NCBI RefSeq assembly: GCF_015354245.1 | Contig: NZ_JADKYZ010000002.1 | Coordinates: forward strand, 372,001-436,000 | Origin: Diaphorobacter caeni | GTDB taxonomy: Bacteria > Pseudomonadota > Gammaproteobacteria > Burkholderiales > Burkholderiaceae_C | Length of the DNA stretch: 64,000 bases | Direction: 5' to 3' | In this document: positions 15,741-24,825 of the stretch, piece after piece | Position numbering within the stretch: the stretch's first letter is position 1 | Layout of the letters: each line of letters begins with the position of its first letter | Made by a program: the position numbers and the translations under genes | The notes under the pieces: generated by a model | What the model was told of the DNA's origin: nothing | The model's database searches: none | The model's input: the letters and a program-made list of their open reading frames with translations, nothing else

Positions 15741-17747
15741 ATGCAAGGGACGAACGTGCTGTTCGGTCAGATCGCCGTGGTATTCGGCATCGTGATCGCC
15801 GGGGTGTGGGGCGCCACACAATGGACAGCAGCAGCCCTTGGCTACCAACTACGCCTTGGCTCGCCCTGGTTCGATTTCTTCGGCACGCCGGTCTATTACC
15901 CGTGGCGACTGTTCGAGTGGTGGTTCTTCTTCGATGCCTATGCGCCCCGCATTTTTGACACCGGCGGGGCCATCGCTGGCGGCAGCGGCTTGCTGGCGGT
16001 GGTGGTCGCCATCGGCATGTCGATATGGCGCTCGCGGCAGGCACGCCTTGTCACGACCTACGGATCGGCCCGCTGGGCGAACGCGGATGACATCCGCAAG
16101 GCGGGCCTGACGCAGTCGGCCGGCGTGTTCCTCGGCCAGCACGACCGCCAGTACCTGCGCCATGAAGGGCCAGAGCATGTCCTGACGTTCGCACCCACGC
16201 GCTCGGGCAAGGGCGTCGGCCTGGTAGTGCCCACCTTGTTGAGCTGGCCGGCCTCGGCGGTCATCCACGACATCAAGGGCGAGAACTGGCAGATCACCGC
16301 CGGCTGGCGCAGCCGTTTCAGCCACTGCCTGCTGTTCAACCCGACCGATGCGAAGTCGGCGGCCTACAACCCGCTGCTGGAGGTTCGGCGCGGCGCGCAT
16401 GAGGTGCGCGACGTGCAGAACATCGCGGACATTCTGGTCGATCCCGAAGGCGCGCTGGAGAAGCGCAACCATTGGGAGAAGACCAGCCACGCGCTGCTGG
16501 TCGGCGCGATCCTGCATGTCCTCTATGCGGGCGAAGACAAGACGCTGCGCGGCGTCGCCAACTTCCTCAGCGACCCGGCCAGCCCCTTCGAGCTGACCTT
16601 GCACCGGATGATGACCACGCCGCACTTGGGCGAGGGGCCGCATCCGGTCGTTGCTTCGGCGGCGCGCGAAGTGCTCAACAAGTCGGACAATGAGCGTTCC
16701 GGCGTGTTGAGCACCGCCATGTCGTTCCTTGGCCTGTACCGCGATCCCACGGTGGCCGAAGTCACATCGCGCTGCGACTGGCGCATCGCCGACCTCATTT
16801 CCGCCGAGCACCCCGTATCGCTGTACCTGGTGGTGCCACCTTCGGACATCAGTCGCACGAAGCCGCTCATCCGCTTGATCCTCAACCAGATCGGGCGACG
16901 GCTGACCGAATCGCTCGACGGCTCCGACGGCATCGAGCGCCGCCACAAGCTGCTACTGATGCTCGACGAGTTTCCGGCCCTGGGCCGGCTCGACTTCTTC
17001 GAGACGGCCTTGGCCTTCATGGCGGGCTACGGCATCCGCAGCTTTCTCATCGCGCAGTCGCTCAACCAGATCGACAAGGCGTATGGGCAGAACCACTCCA
17101 TCCTCGACAACTGCCATGTGCGCGTGACGTTCGCCACCAACGACGAGCGCACCGCCAAGCGCATTTCCGAAACCTTAGGCACCGCGACCGAGTTGCGCGC
17201 ACAGCGCAACTACGCGGGCCATCGGCTCGCGCCGTGGCTGGGCCACCTCATGGTGTCGCGCCAGGAGACGGCCCGCCCGCTGCTGACGCCGGGTGAAGTC
17301 ATGCAGCTTCCGCCCGACGAGGCCGTGGTGATGGTGTCCAGCGTGGCCCCCATCAAGGCCACGAAGCTGCGCTACTACGCCGACGCCAATTTCAAGCGGC
17401 GCGTGCTGCCGCCGCCTGCGCTCGCCGCTGGCAACTATGCGGATGCACCGCCATCGCGCCCGGACGACTGGAGCGGGCTGGCAATCCCACCAACGCCCAA
17501 TGCACCGGCCACGGCATCCGCTGATGGCCTCGAACACCTGGGCACAGCCGACGACGGCGGCCCACGGTGTCAGCCCGAACTCTCCGAAACCGTCGCCTAC
17601 GACCCCGAGATGGCCCAGCCCGCAGCCGACCTCGCGCTGCTCGATGACGACGACCTGCCGCTTCCCCTTCCTCGCCAGCTTGATCCAGCCATGCAGCGCA
17701 CGGCCCGGCTGGCGTCCCTCGACCCCAACGACGGAATCGAGCTATGA
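15741..17747 (+). CDS. traG: TraG/VirD4-type conjugative coupling protein
   Basis: The T4SS coupling ATPase that delivers relaxosome DNA to the mating channel, anchored in the inner membrane. The 668 residues start with two hydrophobic segments (about 8-28 and 78-96). Walker A PTRSGKGVG follows at 152-160 and Walker B LLLMLDEFP near 404-411, with RRLTESLDG and the IAQSLNQID segment between motifs as in TraG proteins. The ATG at 15741 is chosen because GGAGG stands seven bases upstream and homologues begin at the first membrane segment; the open frame runs further upstream without a good site. It starts the transfer operon and overlaps the CopG-like gene by four bases. Confidence 0.93.
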   Translation: MQGTNVLFGQIAVVFGIVIAGVWGATQWTAAALGYQLRLGSPWFDFFGTPVYYPWRLFEWWFFFDAYAPRIFDTGGAIAGGSGLLAVVVAIGMSIWRSRQARLVTTYGSARWANADDIRKAGLTQSAGVFLGQHDRQYLRHEGPEHVLTFAPTRSGKGVGLVVPTLLSWPASAVIHDIKGENWQITAGWRSRFSHCLLFNPTDAKSAAYNPLLEVRRGAHEVRDVQNIADILVDPEGALEKRNHWEKTSHALLVGAILHVLYAGEDKTLRGVANFLSDPASPFELTLHRMMTTPHLGEGPHPVVASAAREVLNKSDNERSGVLSTAMSFLGLYRDPTVAEVTSRCDWRIADLISAEHPVSLYLVVPPSDISRTKPLIRLILNQIGRRLTESLDGSDGIERRHKLLLMLDEFPALGRLDFFETALAFMAGYGIRSFLIAQSLNQIDKAYGQNHSILDNCHVRVTFATNDERTAKRISETLGTATELRAQRNYAGHRLAPWLGHLMVSRQETARPLLTPGEVMQLPPDEAVVMVSSVAPIKATKLRYYADANFKRRVLPPPALAAGNYADAPPSRPDDWSGLAIPPTPNAPATASADGLEHLGTADDGGPRCQPELSETVAYDPEMAQPAADLALLDDDDLPLPLPRQLDPAMQRTARLASLDPNDGIEL

Positions 17748-18205
17748 GCTACCGCCTGAACCTCTTTATCCAACCCGAGCACGCCCAGCGGCTCGATGAA
17801 CTGGCCGCCAAGAAAGGCGTGTCCAAGTCCAGCATCGTCGCGGCGGCGCTCGTATCGTGGCTGTCGCCCGATGCCGCCGACCAGCGCGAGGCGGCCATTG
17901 CCAAGCGGCTGGACCGCTTGTCGCGCCAGGCCGAGCGCATGGAGCGCGACCAGAACATCGCCATCGAAACGCTGGCGCTGTTCATCCGCTACTACCTCAC
18001 CGTCAGCACGCCAGTTCCCGAAGCGCACCAAGACGCGGCCCGTGCGCAGGGGAAAGCACGCTTCGAGCAGTTCACCGAACAGCTTGGCCGCCACCTGCTG
18101 CGCGGGCGCAGCCTGGTGCGCGACGTGGTGGAGGAACTGCACCCCGACCCGGTGCGGATGGAGGACGCAGCGGCAGCCGCCCAGGCACGGGAGCGTGCGT
18201 CATGA
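17744..18205 (+). CDS. CopG/ribbon-helix-helix family protein
   Basis: A 153-residue protein with an N-terminal ribbon-helix-helix: YRLNLFIQPEHAQRLDELAAKKGVSKSSIVAAAL, quoted only in part here as residues 3-37. A coiled-coil-like charged helix (about 45-70) and an acidic tail follow. Genes of this kind sit between traG and trbB in Tn4371-type elements. It could autoregulate the operon or act as a relaxosome accessory factor; sequence alone does not decide. Coupled on both sides by ATGA overlaps. Confidence 0.8.
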   Translation: MSYRLNLFIQPEHAQRLDELAAKKGVSKSSIVAAALVSWLSPDAADQREAAIAKRLDRLSRQAERMERDQNIAIETLALFIRYYLTVSTPVPEAHQDAARAQGKARFEQFTEQLGRHLLRGRSLVRDVVEELHPDPVRMEDAAAAAQARERAS

Positions 18206-19254
18206 GCGCCGCTCCCCAATCCATGAGCGCCACATCGCTCGACCGGCGTATCCAGATGCTGCGCACGGCAATGGGGCCGCTGATCGCCACTGCGCTCGAA
18301 GACCCCGACGTGGTGGAAATCATGCTCAACCCGGATCGCACCCTTTGGGTGGATCGCCTGTCGTCGGGCCGCGCGTCGATGGGCGTGGAGATGCCGGAGG
18401 CCGATGGCGAGCGAATCATCCGCCTGGTCGCCGCCCACGTCGGCGCGGAAGTGCATCGCGGTCAGCCGCTGCTATCGGCCGAACTGCCCGAAACCGGCGA
18501 ACGCTTCGAGGGCATCTTGCCGCCCGCCGCGCCGGGGCCGGCCTTCGCGCTGCGCAAGCGCGCCATCGGCGTGATCCTGCTGGAGCGGTACGTCGTGGAC
18601 GGAATGATGACCGCCGCCCAGGCGGGCTTTTTGGTGCGCGCCGTGCGCGAGCGCCAGAACGTCCTGATCGCCGGGGCCACCAGCAGCGGCAAGACCACGC
18701 TCGCCAATGCCTTGCTGGCCGAAATCGCCGCCACGGGCGACCGCGTACTGGTGCTCGAAGACACGGTGGAGCTGCAATGCGCGGCCCGCGACCACGTGCC
18801 GCTGCGCACGCGCGCAGGCGTGGTGTCGATGACAGAGCTGGTGCGCTCGTCCATGCGCCTGCGGCCTGATCGCGTCGTCGTCGGTGAGGTGCGCGGCGCC
18901 GAGGCGCTGGATCTCATCAAGGTGTGGGGCACGGGCCACCCCGGCGGCATCGCCACCGTCCACGCTGGCTCCGCGCTGGGCGCGCTGCTGCGCATGGAGC
19001 AACTGATTCTCGAAGTGGCGGTGAACCCGCCGCGTGCGCTGATCGCCGAGGCGGTCAACGTGGTGATCCACATCGCCGGTCGCGGGCGCAAGCGCCGCAT
19101 CGAGAGCATCGCCCGCGTCGTCGGCTTCGACGGTGTGGGCTACCGACTGGCGGACGCGCTGGAGACGCCGTTTCCCGAGCTGCCGCTATTTCCCGAGGCC
19201 GCACCCGCTGCGGCGACTTCCCCGTCCCTTGACCTCTCTGGAGAACTGCCATGA
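18202..19254 (+). CDS. trbB: TrbB, T4SS traffic ATPase (VirB11 type)
   Basis: A hexameric secretion ATPase of 350 residues on the cytoplasmic face of the mating channel. Walker A GATSSGKT lies at 158-165, the Asp box VLVLEDTVELQC follows, and Walker B/His box MRLRPDRVVVGEVRGAEALDLI and HPGGIATVHAGSA are present. The ATG at 18202 overlaps the previous stop; the frame extends upstream only as a shadow of the CopG-like gene. Ends in a four-base overlap with trbC. Confidence 0.93.
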   Translation: MSAAPQSMSATSLDRRIQMLRTAMGPLIATALEDPDVVEIMLNPDRTLWVDRLSSGRASMGVEMPEADGERIIRLVAAHVGAEVHRGQPLLSAELPETGERFEGILPPAAPGPAFALRKRAIGVILLERYVVDGMMTAAQAGFLVRAVRERQNVLIAGATSSGKTTLANALLAEIAATGDRVLVLEDTVELQCAARDHVPLRTRAGVVSMTELVRSSMRLRPDRVVVGEVRGAEALDLIKVWGTGHPGGIATVHAGSALGALLRMEQLILEVAVNPPRALIAEAVNVVIHIAGRGRKRRIESIARVVGFDGVGYRLADALETPFPELPLFPEAAPAAATSPSLDLSGELP

Positions 19255-19634
19255 CGCAGATGATCGTTCCTGCTTTCCGTTTTTCTGTAAATCCGGCTTC
19301 GCGTACTTCGCGCCTGCGCAGCCTGATCGGCCCGGCTTACCGTGGCCTGCTGCTGGCCGCGCTGCTGCTGTTCCTGGCCGGAACCGCGCAGGCCGCCGGT
19401 TCCTCGATGCCGTGGGAAGGCCCGCTGCAATCCATCCTCGAATCCATCCAGGGGCCGGTGGCGCGCATCGTGGCCGTCATCATCATCATCGCCACGGGCC
19501 TGGCGCTGGCCTTCGGCGACACGTCGGGGGGCTTCCGCAAGCTGATTCAGATCGTGTTCGGCCTGAGCATCGCCTTCGCCGCGTCCTCGTTCTTCCTGTC
19601 GTTCTTCTCGTTCTCTGGCGGAGCTGTCGTATGA
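19251..19634 (+). CDS. trbC: TrbC, conjugative pilin precursor (VirB2 type)
   Basis: A 127-residue prepilin. It has a long signal region (hydrophobic core LLLAALLLFLAG, with AQAAG as probable cleavage site near residue 48) and then two hydrophobic helices (IVAVIIIIATGLALAF and IVFGLSIAFAASSFFLSFF) joined by a short GDTSGG loop, the standard VirB2/TrbC layout. Overlaps of four bases connect it to trbB and trbD. Confidence 0.9.
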   Translation: MTQMIVPAFRFSVNPASRTSRLRSLIGPAYRGLLLAALLLFLAGTAQAAGSSMPWEGPLQSILESIQGPVARIVAVIIIIATGLALAFGDTSGGFRKLIQIVFGLSIAFAASSFFLSFFSFSGGAVV

Positions 19635-19903
19635 GCGGCCCGGACAGCTTCGCGGCCGGGTTCGAGGTGCCTTTGCACCGCTCGCTCACCGAGCCGATCT
19701 TGCTGGGCGGCGCACCGCGCACCGTGGCGATCGCCAACGGCACGCTAGCCGCCGCCGTCGGGCTGGGCCTGCAACTGTGGATTCCGGGCGTGGTGCTCTG
19801 GATCGTCGGCCATTCGCTGGCCGTGTGGGGTGCGCGTGTCGATCCGCAGTTCATGGCCGTGTTCGCCCGGCACATCAAGCACCGCCCGCTACTGGACGTG
19901 TGA
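19631..19903 (+). CDS. trbD: TrbD, VirB3-like T4SS protein
   Basis: A short 90-residue inner-membrane T4SS component of the VirB3/TrbD family. Characteristic FEVPLHRSLTEPILLGGAPR at the N-terminus is followed by one or two hydrophobic segments (LAAAVGLGLQLWIPGVVLWIVGHSLAV). VirB3 proteins work with the VirB4 ATPase, encoded next as trbE after a 12-bp gap. The ATG at 19631 overlaps the trbC stop. Confidence 0.9.
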   Translation: MSGPDSFAAGFEVPLHRSLTEPILLGGAPRTVAIANGTLAAAVGLGLQLWIPGVVLWIVGHSLAVWGARVDPQFMAVFARHIKHRPLLDV

Positions 19904-19915
19904 GGGGATGCCGCC

Positions 19916-22381
19916 ATGCTGAACCTCGCCGAATACCGCCAGCGCCCGGCTTTGCTCGCCGACTGGCTGCCCTGGGCCGGACTGGTCGCGCTGGGTGTCG
20001 TCTTGAACAAGGACGGCAGTTTCCAGCGCACGGCCCGGTTTCGCGGGCCTGACCTCGACAGCGCCACGCAAGGCGAGCTGATCGCCACGTCGGCGCGCTT
20101 GAACAACGCGCTGCGCCGACTGGGTTCGGGCTGGGCGCTGTTCATCGAGGCCGAGCGCCGCGCTGCCGCTGATTACCCGCACTCCGAGTTTCCCGAGCCG
20201 CTGTCTTGGCTGGTGGATGAAGAACGCCGGGCCACCTTCGAGGAATCGGGCAACCACTTCGAGAGCGGCTATCACCTCACGCTGGTGTACCTGCCGCCCG
20301 AGGAATCCCGTGCCCGCGCCGCCAAGATGCTCTACGAGAACACGCCGACGAATGGCGTGGACTGGCGCGAGCGGCTGCAAGCCTTCGTCGCGGAAACGGA
20401 TCGGGTCTTCGACCTGCTCGATGGCGTCATGCCGGAAATCGCCTGGCTCAACGACAGCCAGACGCTGACCTACCTGCACGCGACCATCTCGACGCGGCGC
20501 TACCGCGTCGGCGTGCCCGAGGTGCCGTTCCACATCGACGCGCTGCTGACCGATTCGGCGCTGGTCGGTGGCCTCGCGCCCATGCTGGGCGACAAGCACC
20601 TGCGCGTGGTGTCGGTGCGCGGATTCCCGACCTCGACCTGGCCGGGGATTCTGGACGACCTCAACCGCCTGGGATTTGGGTATCGCTGGAGTACGCGATT
20701 CTTGTGCCTCGACAAATCCGAGGCGGAACGGGAGTTGGGGCGCTTGCGCCGGCAGTGGTTTGCGAAACGGAAGAACGTCATCGCGCTGCTGCGCGAAACG
20801 ATCTTCCAGCAGGAAAGCCCGCTGGTCGATACCGACGCGAACAACAAGGCCGCCGATGCCGATGCCGCCTTGCAGGAGCTGGGCAGCGATCAAGTCGCCT
20901 TCGGCTACCTGACGGCGACCGTCACCGTCATGGACGAGGACCCCGGCGCAGCCGACGAGAAGCTGCGCATGGTGGAGCGCGTCATTCAGGGGCGCGGCTT
21001 CGTGACCATCCCCGAAACGCTCAATGCCGTGGATGCGTGGCTTTCATCGCTCCCCGGCAACGCCTACGCCAATGTGCGCCAGCCCATCGTCTCGACGCTG
21101 AACCTGGCGCACATGATGCCGGTTTCGGCGGTATGGGCCGGGCCGGAGAAGAACGACCACCTGGGCGGCCCGCCGCTGATCGTCACCCGCACCGATGGCG
21201 CGACGCCGTTCCGGCTGGTGACGCACATAGGCGACGTGGGCCACACGCTGGTCGCCGGGCCGACCGGCATGGGCAAGTCGGTCTTGCTCGCCACGCTGGC
21301 GATGCAGTTCCGCCGCTATCGCGGCTCACGCATCTTCGCGTTCGACATGGGACGCTCCATGCGCGCCACCATCCTAGGGCTGGGCGGCGAGCACTACAAC
21401 CTGGGCACGGACGGAGAAATCGCCTTCCAGCCGCTCGCCCGCATCGACCGAGAGGGCTACCGCACCTGGGCCGCCGAATGGATCGAAGGCCGCTTGCTGC
21501 ACGAAGGCGTGGCAGTCGGCCCGGACGAGAAGGCGGCCATCTGGTCGGCGCTGCAAAGCCTTGCCGGTGCGCCGGTGGAGCAGCGCACGATGACCGGGCT
21601 TTCCGTCCTCTTGCAGTCCAATGCGCTGCGCCAGGCGCTCGCGCCGTATGTGCTCGGCGGCGCGCACGGCAAGCTGCTGGACGCCGACCACGACCGGCTC
21701 GGCATGGCCGACGTGCAGTGCTTCGAGATGGATGAGCTGATGCACAGCAAGGCCGCCGTCATGGCCGTGCTGCATTACCTCTTTGCGCGCTTCGATGAAC
21801 GCTTTGACGGTGCGCCCACGCTGCTGATCCTCGATGAAGCGTGGCTGTTCCTTGATGACCCGGTGTTCGCGGCACGCATCCGCCAGTGGCTCAAGACGCT
21901 TCGCAAGAAAAACGTGTCGGTGATCTTCGCCACGCAGTCGCTCGCGGACATTAAGGATTCGAGCATCGCGCCCGCAATCATCGAGAGCTGCGCAAGCCGC
22001 ATCTTCCTGCCGAACCCGCAGGCGACCGAGCCGCAGATTCGCACGATCTACGAGGGCTTCGGCCTCAACAGGCGGCAGATCGAAATCGTCGCCACCGCGC
22101 AGCCCAAGCGCGACTACTACTACCAATCCCGCCTCGGCAACCGCCTGTTCGACCTCGACCTGGGGCCGGCGACGCTGGCCTTCGCGGGCGCTTCCACGCC
22201 GCAAGACCAGCGCGCCATTGACGAGGTTCTTGGCCGCGTGTCGCCGGATGCCGGCCCTCCCGGTTTCGCGGGCGCCTGGCTGCGCCATCGCGGCCTTGAT
22301 TGGGCGGCTGACCTGCTGCCCTCGTTCCCCGGCCTCACGTCGGGTTCCTTCGCTGACCACCCACAGGAGATCCTGCCATGA
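19916..22381 (+). CDS. trbE: TrbE, T4SS assembly ATPase (VirB4 type)
   Basis: The large 821-residue ATPase required for pilus assembly and DNA transfer. The N-terminal CagE/TrbE domain is followed by Walker A GPTGMGKS near 448-455 and Walker B LLILDEAWLFLDD near 636-648, then VIFATQSLADI and the TIYEGFGLN segment usual in VirB4 proteins. It begins 12 bp after trbD and overlaps trbJ by four bases. Confidence 0.95.
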   Translation: MLNLAEYRQRPALLADWLPWAGLVALGVVLNKDGSFQRTARFRGPDLDSATQGELIATSARLNNALRRLGSGWALFIEAERRAAADYPHSEFPEPLSWLVDEERRATFEESGNHFESGYHLTLVYLPPEESRARAAKMLYENTPTNGVDWRERLQAFVAETDRVFDLLDGVMPEIAWLNDSQTLTYLHATISTRRYRVGVPEVPFHIDALLTDSALVGGLAPMLGDKHLRVVSVRGFPTSTWPGILDDLNRLGFGYRWSTRFLCLDKSEAERELGRLRRQWFAKRKNVIALLRETIFQQESPLVDTDANNKAADADAALQELGSDQVAFGYLTATVTVMDEDPGAADEKLRMVERVIQGRGFVTIPETLNAVDAWLSSLPGNAYANVRQPIVSTLNLAHMMPVSAVWAGPEKNDHLGGPPLIVTRTDGATPFRLVTHIGDVGHTLVAGPTGMGKSVLLATLAMQFRRYRGSRIFAFDMGRSMRATILGLGGEHYNLGTDGEIAFQPLARIDREGYRTWAAEWIEGRLLHEGVAVGPDEKAAIWSALQSLAGAPVEQRTMTGLSVLLQSNALRQALAPYVLGGAHGKLLDADHDRLGMADVQCFEMDELMHSKAAVMAVLHYLFARFDERFDGAPTLLILDEAWLFLDDPVFAARIRQWLKTLRKKNVSVIFATQSLADIKDSSIAPAIIESCASRIFLPNPQATEPQIRTIYEGFGLNRRQIEIVATAQPKRDYYYQSRLGNRLFDLDLGPATLAFAGASTPQDQRAIDEVLGRVSPDAGPPGFAGAWLRHRGLDWAADLLPSFPGLTSGSFADHPQEILP

Positions 22382-23103
22382 AGAAGCGCCTTGTCGCCGC
22401 TGCTATCGCGGCCATGCTTTGCACCGCCACTGCCCATGCGCAATGGGTCGTGATCGACCCGACGAACCTCGTGCAGAACACGATGACCGCGATCCGCACG
22501 CTGGAGCAGATCAACAACCAGATTCGCCAGCTCCAGAACGAAGCGCAAATGCTGATGAACCAGGCGCGCAACCTCGCCAGCCTGCCGTCCAGCGTGGTCG
22601 GCCAATTGCGCGCCAACCTGGCGACGACCGAGCGGCTGATCGCCCAGGCCCGAGGCTTGGCTTACGACGTGACCCATCTGGATCGGGAGTTTGCACGCCT
22701 GTATCCCGAGCAGTACGCCGCCACCGTCAGCGGCGACCAGATGTATCGCGACGCCCAGGAGCGGTGGAAGAACACGCTCAACGGCTTGCAGACCACCATG
22801 CAGATGCAGGCGCAGGTGTCGCAGAACCTGGGCGAAGACGAAAGCGTGCTGACCGATCTGGTCGGCAAGAGCCAGTCGGCCGAAGGCGCATTGCAGGCGA
22901 TGCAGGCCATGAACCAGTTGCTTGCCTTGCAGGCCAAGCAGTCGATCCAGTCGCAGCGGCTCCAGATCACGCAAGACCGGGCCGCCTCGCTGGAACTGGC
23001 GCGGCAGGCGGCGGCCACCGAGCGCGCCCGCGAAGTGCGGCGGCGCTTCCTCGGGGAAGGCACGCCGTACACGCCGCAGTCCGTCAACTTCTACCGCGAC
23101 TGA
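22378..23103 (+). CDS. trbJ: TrbJ, T4SS periplasmic protein (VirB5 type)
   Basis: A 241-residue exported protein: signal peptide (KKRLVAAAIAAMLCTATAHA) and long amphipathic helices rich in Gln/Asn/Met (TLEQINNQIRQLQNEAQMLMNQ, given here as about residues 41-62). This is the VirB5/TrbJ pattern of minor pilus-tip components. The C-terminus RRRFLGEGTPYTPQS is nearly the same as the end of the EexN-like lipoprotein at 15.2 kb. Ten bases separate it from the next lipoprotein gene. Confidence 0.9.
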   Translation: MKKRLVAAAIAAMLCTATAHAQWVVIDPTNLVQNTMTAIRTLEQINNQIRQLQNEAQMLMNQARNLASLPSSVVGQLRANLATTERLIAQARGLAYDVTHLDREFARLYPEQYAATVSGDQMYRDAQERWKNTLNGLQTTMQMQAQVSQNLGEDESVLTDLVGKSQSAEGALQAMQAMNQLLALQAKQSIQSQRLQITQDRAASLELARQAAATERAREVRRRFLGEGTPYTPQSVNFYRD

Positions 23104-23113
23104 CGGGGGCGAC

Positions 23114-23443
23114 ATGCGATGCGTCCTCGTCCTTGGTACCGTGCTGCTGGCCGCCTGCGGCGAGCAGCCAGCCGACAACCTCGCCGATGCCCTGGCCGCC
23201 GATCCCGTGCGGCTCAAGGCATTGCGCGCGCAATGCGCGGCCCATCCGCCACAGGTCATGCAGGCCACGGGCGAGGACGCTTGCCGCGCCGCCGCCGAAG
23301 CCTTCCGGCGGCGCTTCTTTTCCGGCGAGGCCGGGCCGGATGAATACCGGACGCTGGCCGACCTGCCGCCGATCCCGCCCAGCTTCGAGGAACCGGCCGA
23401 TGGCCCCGCGCCGGACTTGCCCGCCCCGGAGGACGCGCCATGA
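23114..23443 (+). CDS. trbK: TrbK/EexN-like entry-exclusion lipoprotein
   Basis: A 109-residue lipoprotein with an unusually short signal (MRCVLVLGTVLLAAC, lipobox AAC, Cys15). The mature part contains DPVRLKALRAQCAAHP, a second Cys, and RRRFFSGEAGPDEYR before a Pro-rich tail. It occupies the trbK position between trbJ and trbL, and is paralogous in layout to the lipoprotein at 15227. Role: surface or inner-membrane entry exclusion, by family and position. Overlaps trbL by four bases. Confidence 0.78.
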   Translation: MRCVLVLGTVLLAACGEQPADNLADALAADPVRLKALRAQCAAHPPQVMQATGEDACRAAAEAFRRRFFSGEAGPDEYRTLADLPPIPPSFEEPADGPAPDLPAPEDAP

Positions 23444-24813
23444 ATGACGTGACCATCATCGATCAGTTCCTCAACACCTTCGCCACCTACATCGACTCGG
23501 GTTTCGGGCTGCTGCGCGGCGAAGTGGCGTTCCTCACGGCCACGCTGATCGTCATCGACATGACGATCGCCGGGCTGTATTGGGCCATGAGCCACGCCAC
23601 CGGCCAGGGCGATGACGTGATCGCCAAGCTGCTGCGCAAGGTGCTCTACGTCGGTGCCTTCGCCTACATCCTCAACAACTTCAACTGGCTGGCCAGCATC
23701 GTGTTCCGCTCGTTCGCGGGGCTGGGCATCACCGCCACCGGCTCGGCCATCACGATGGAGAACTTCTTGCAGCCGGGCCGGCTTGCCAAGACCGGCATCG
23801 ACGCCGGGGCGCCGATTCTGGAGCAGATCGGCGAGATGGCGGGCTTTCCCGAGGTGTTCGCCAATCTCGATCCCATCGTGGTGATGTTCCTCGCGTGGCT
23901 GGTCGTGGTGCTGTGCTTCTTCGTGCTGGCGATCCAGCTTTTCATCACGCTGATTGAGTTCAAGCTGACCACGCTCGCAGGGTTCGTGCTGGTGCCGTTC
24001 GCGCTGTGGAACAAGACCAGCTTTCTCGCCGAGAAGGTGCTGGGCAATGTCGTGGCCGCCGGCATCAAGGTGCTGGTGCTGGCCGTGATCGTCGGCATCG
24101 GCTCGGGCCTGTTCTCGCAGTTCCAAGTCCATCCTGCCGAGCCGAACATCGACCACGCGCTGGTCATCATGCTGGCCTCGCTCACCTTGCTGGCGCTCGG
24201 GATCTTCGGCCCTGGCATCGCCACGGGCCTCGTGTCCGGTGCGCCCCAGCTCGGCGCGGGCGCGATGGCCGGCGCCGCCGTCGGCGCTGCCGGGACTGCG
24301 GTTGCCGTCGGCGCAGCGGCTACGGGCGTGGGCGGCGCGGTGGCCGCTGGTGCGCGCATGGCCCCGGCTGCCGCCAAGCTGGCCGGCAGCGGCGCGCGTG
24401 CCGCCACGTCGGCGGCCGGCAGCGCGAAGTCGGCGTTCCAGGCGGGTTCCGCCGCAGCAGGCGGCGGTGCCAAGGGTGCGATGGCGGGCTTGGGTAATGT
24501 CGCCAAGACCGGCGCGCAGTCTGCCGGACGCGCTGCCGCATCCCGCGCTTCCGCTGCCGGGCAGCGCATGGCCGCGCCGTTCCGCGCGGGCTGGAACGGT
24601 GACGCTGGTGCGTCAGGCGGGCAAGCCGCCGCCGCCAGCGAAGCGTCCGCAAGCACTGCCGCTGCACAGCCCGCCGAGCAGCCCGCTTGGGCCAAGCGGC
24701 TGCAACGCCGCCAGCAACTCACCCATGCCGCGACCACCACCGCCCACACGCTGCGCGGTGGCGATGGCGGCGGCTCCGGCCAAGGGCCGAGCCTGCGCGA
24801 TTCCGACTCATAA
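23440..24813 (+). CDS. trbL: TrbL, polytopic T4SS protein (VirB6 type)
   Basis: A 457-residue inner-membrane channel protein. Six or so hydrophobic segments occupy the first 260 residues, including the conserved YVGAFAYILNNFNWLASIVF region. The C-terminal 190 residues are a low-complexity Ala/Gly/Ser tail (AAGSAKSAFQAGSAAAGG and similar), as is usual for TrbL. Twelve bases separate it from trbF. The Ala/Gly tail creates long open frames on the other strand that are not genes. Confidence 0.92.
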   Translation: MNDVTIIDQFLNTFATYIDSGFGLLRGEVAFLTATLIVIDMTIAGLYWAMSHATGQGDDVIAKLLRKVLYVGAFAYILNNFNWLASIVFRSFAGLGITATGSAITMENFLQPGRLAKTGIDAGAPILEQIGEMAGFPEVFANLDPIVVMFLAWLVVVLCFFVLAIQLFITLIEFKLTTLAGFVLVPFALWNKTSFLAEKVLGNVVAAGIKVLVLAVIVGIGSGLFSQFQVHPAEPNIDHALVIMLASLTLLALGIFGPGIATGLVSGAPQLGAGAMAGAAVGAAGTAVAVGAAATGVGGAVAAGARMAPAAAKLAGSGARAATSAAGSAKSAFQAGSAAAGGGAKGAMAGLGNVAKTGAQSAGRAAASRASAAGQRMAAPFRAGWNGDAGASGGQAAAASEASASTAAAQPAEQPAWAKRLQRRQQLTHAATTTAHTLRGGDGGGSGQGPSLRDSDS

Positions 24814-24825
24814 GGAGAACAGACC

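Noticed and set aside
22120-24156. 678-residue open frame on the minus strand
   Set aside because: Antisense to trbE end, trbJ, trbK and part of trbL; low-complexity composition and no motif.
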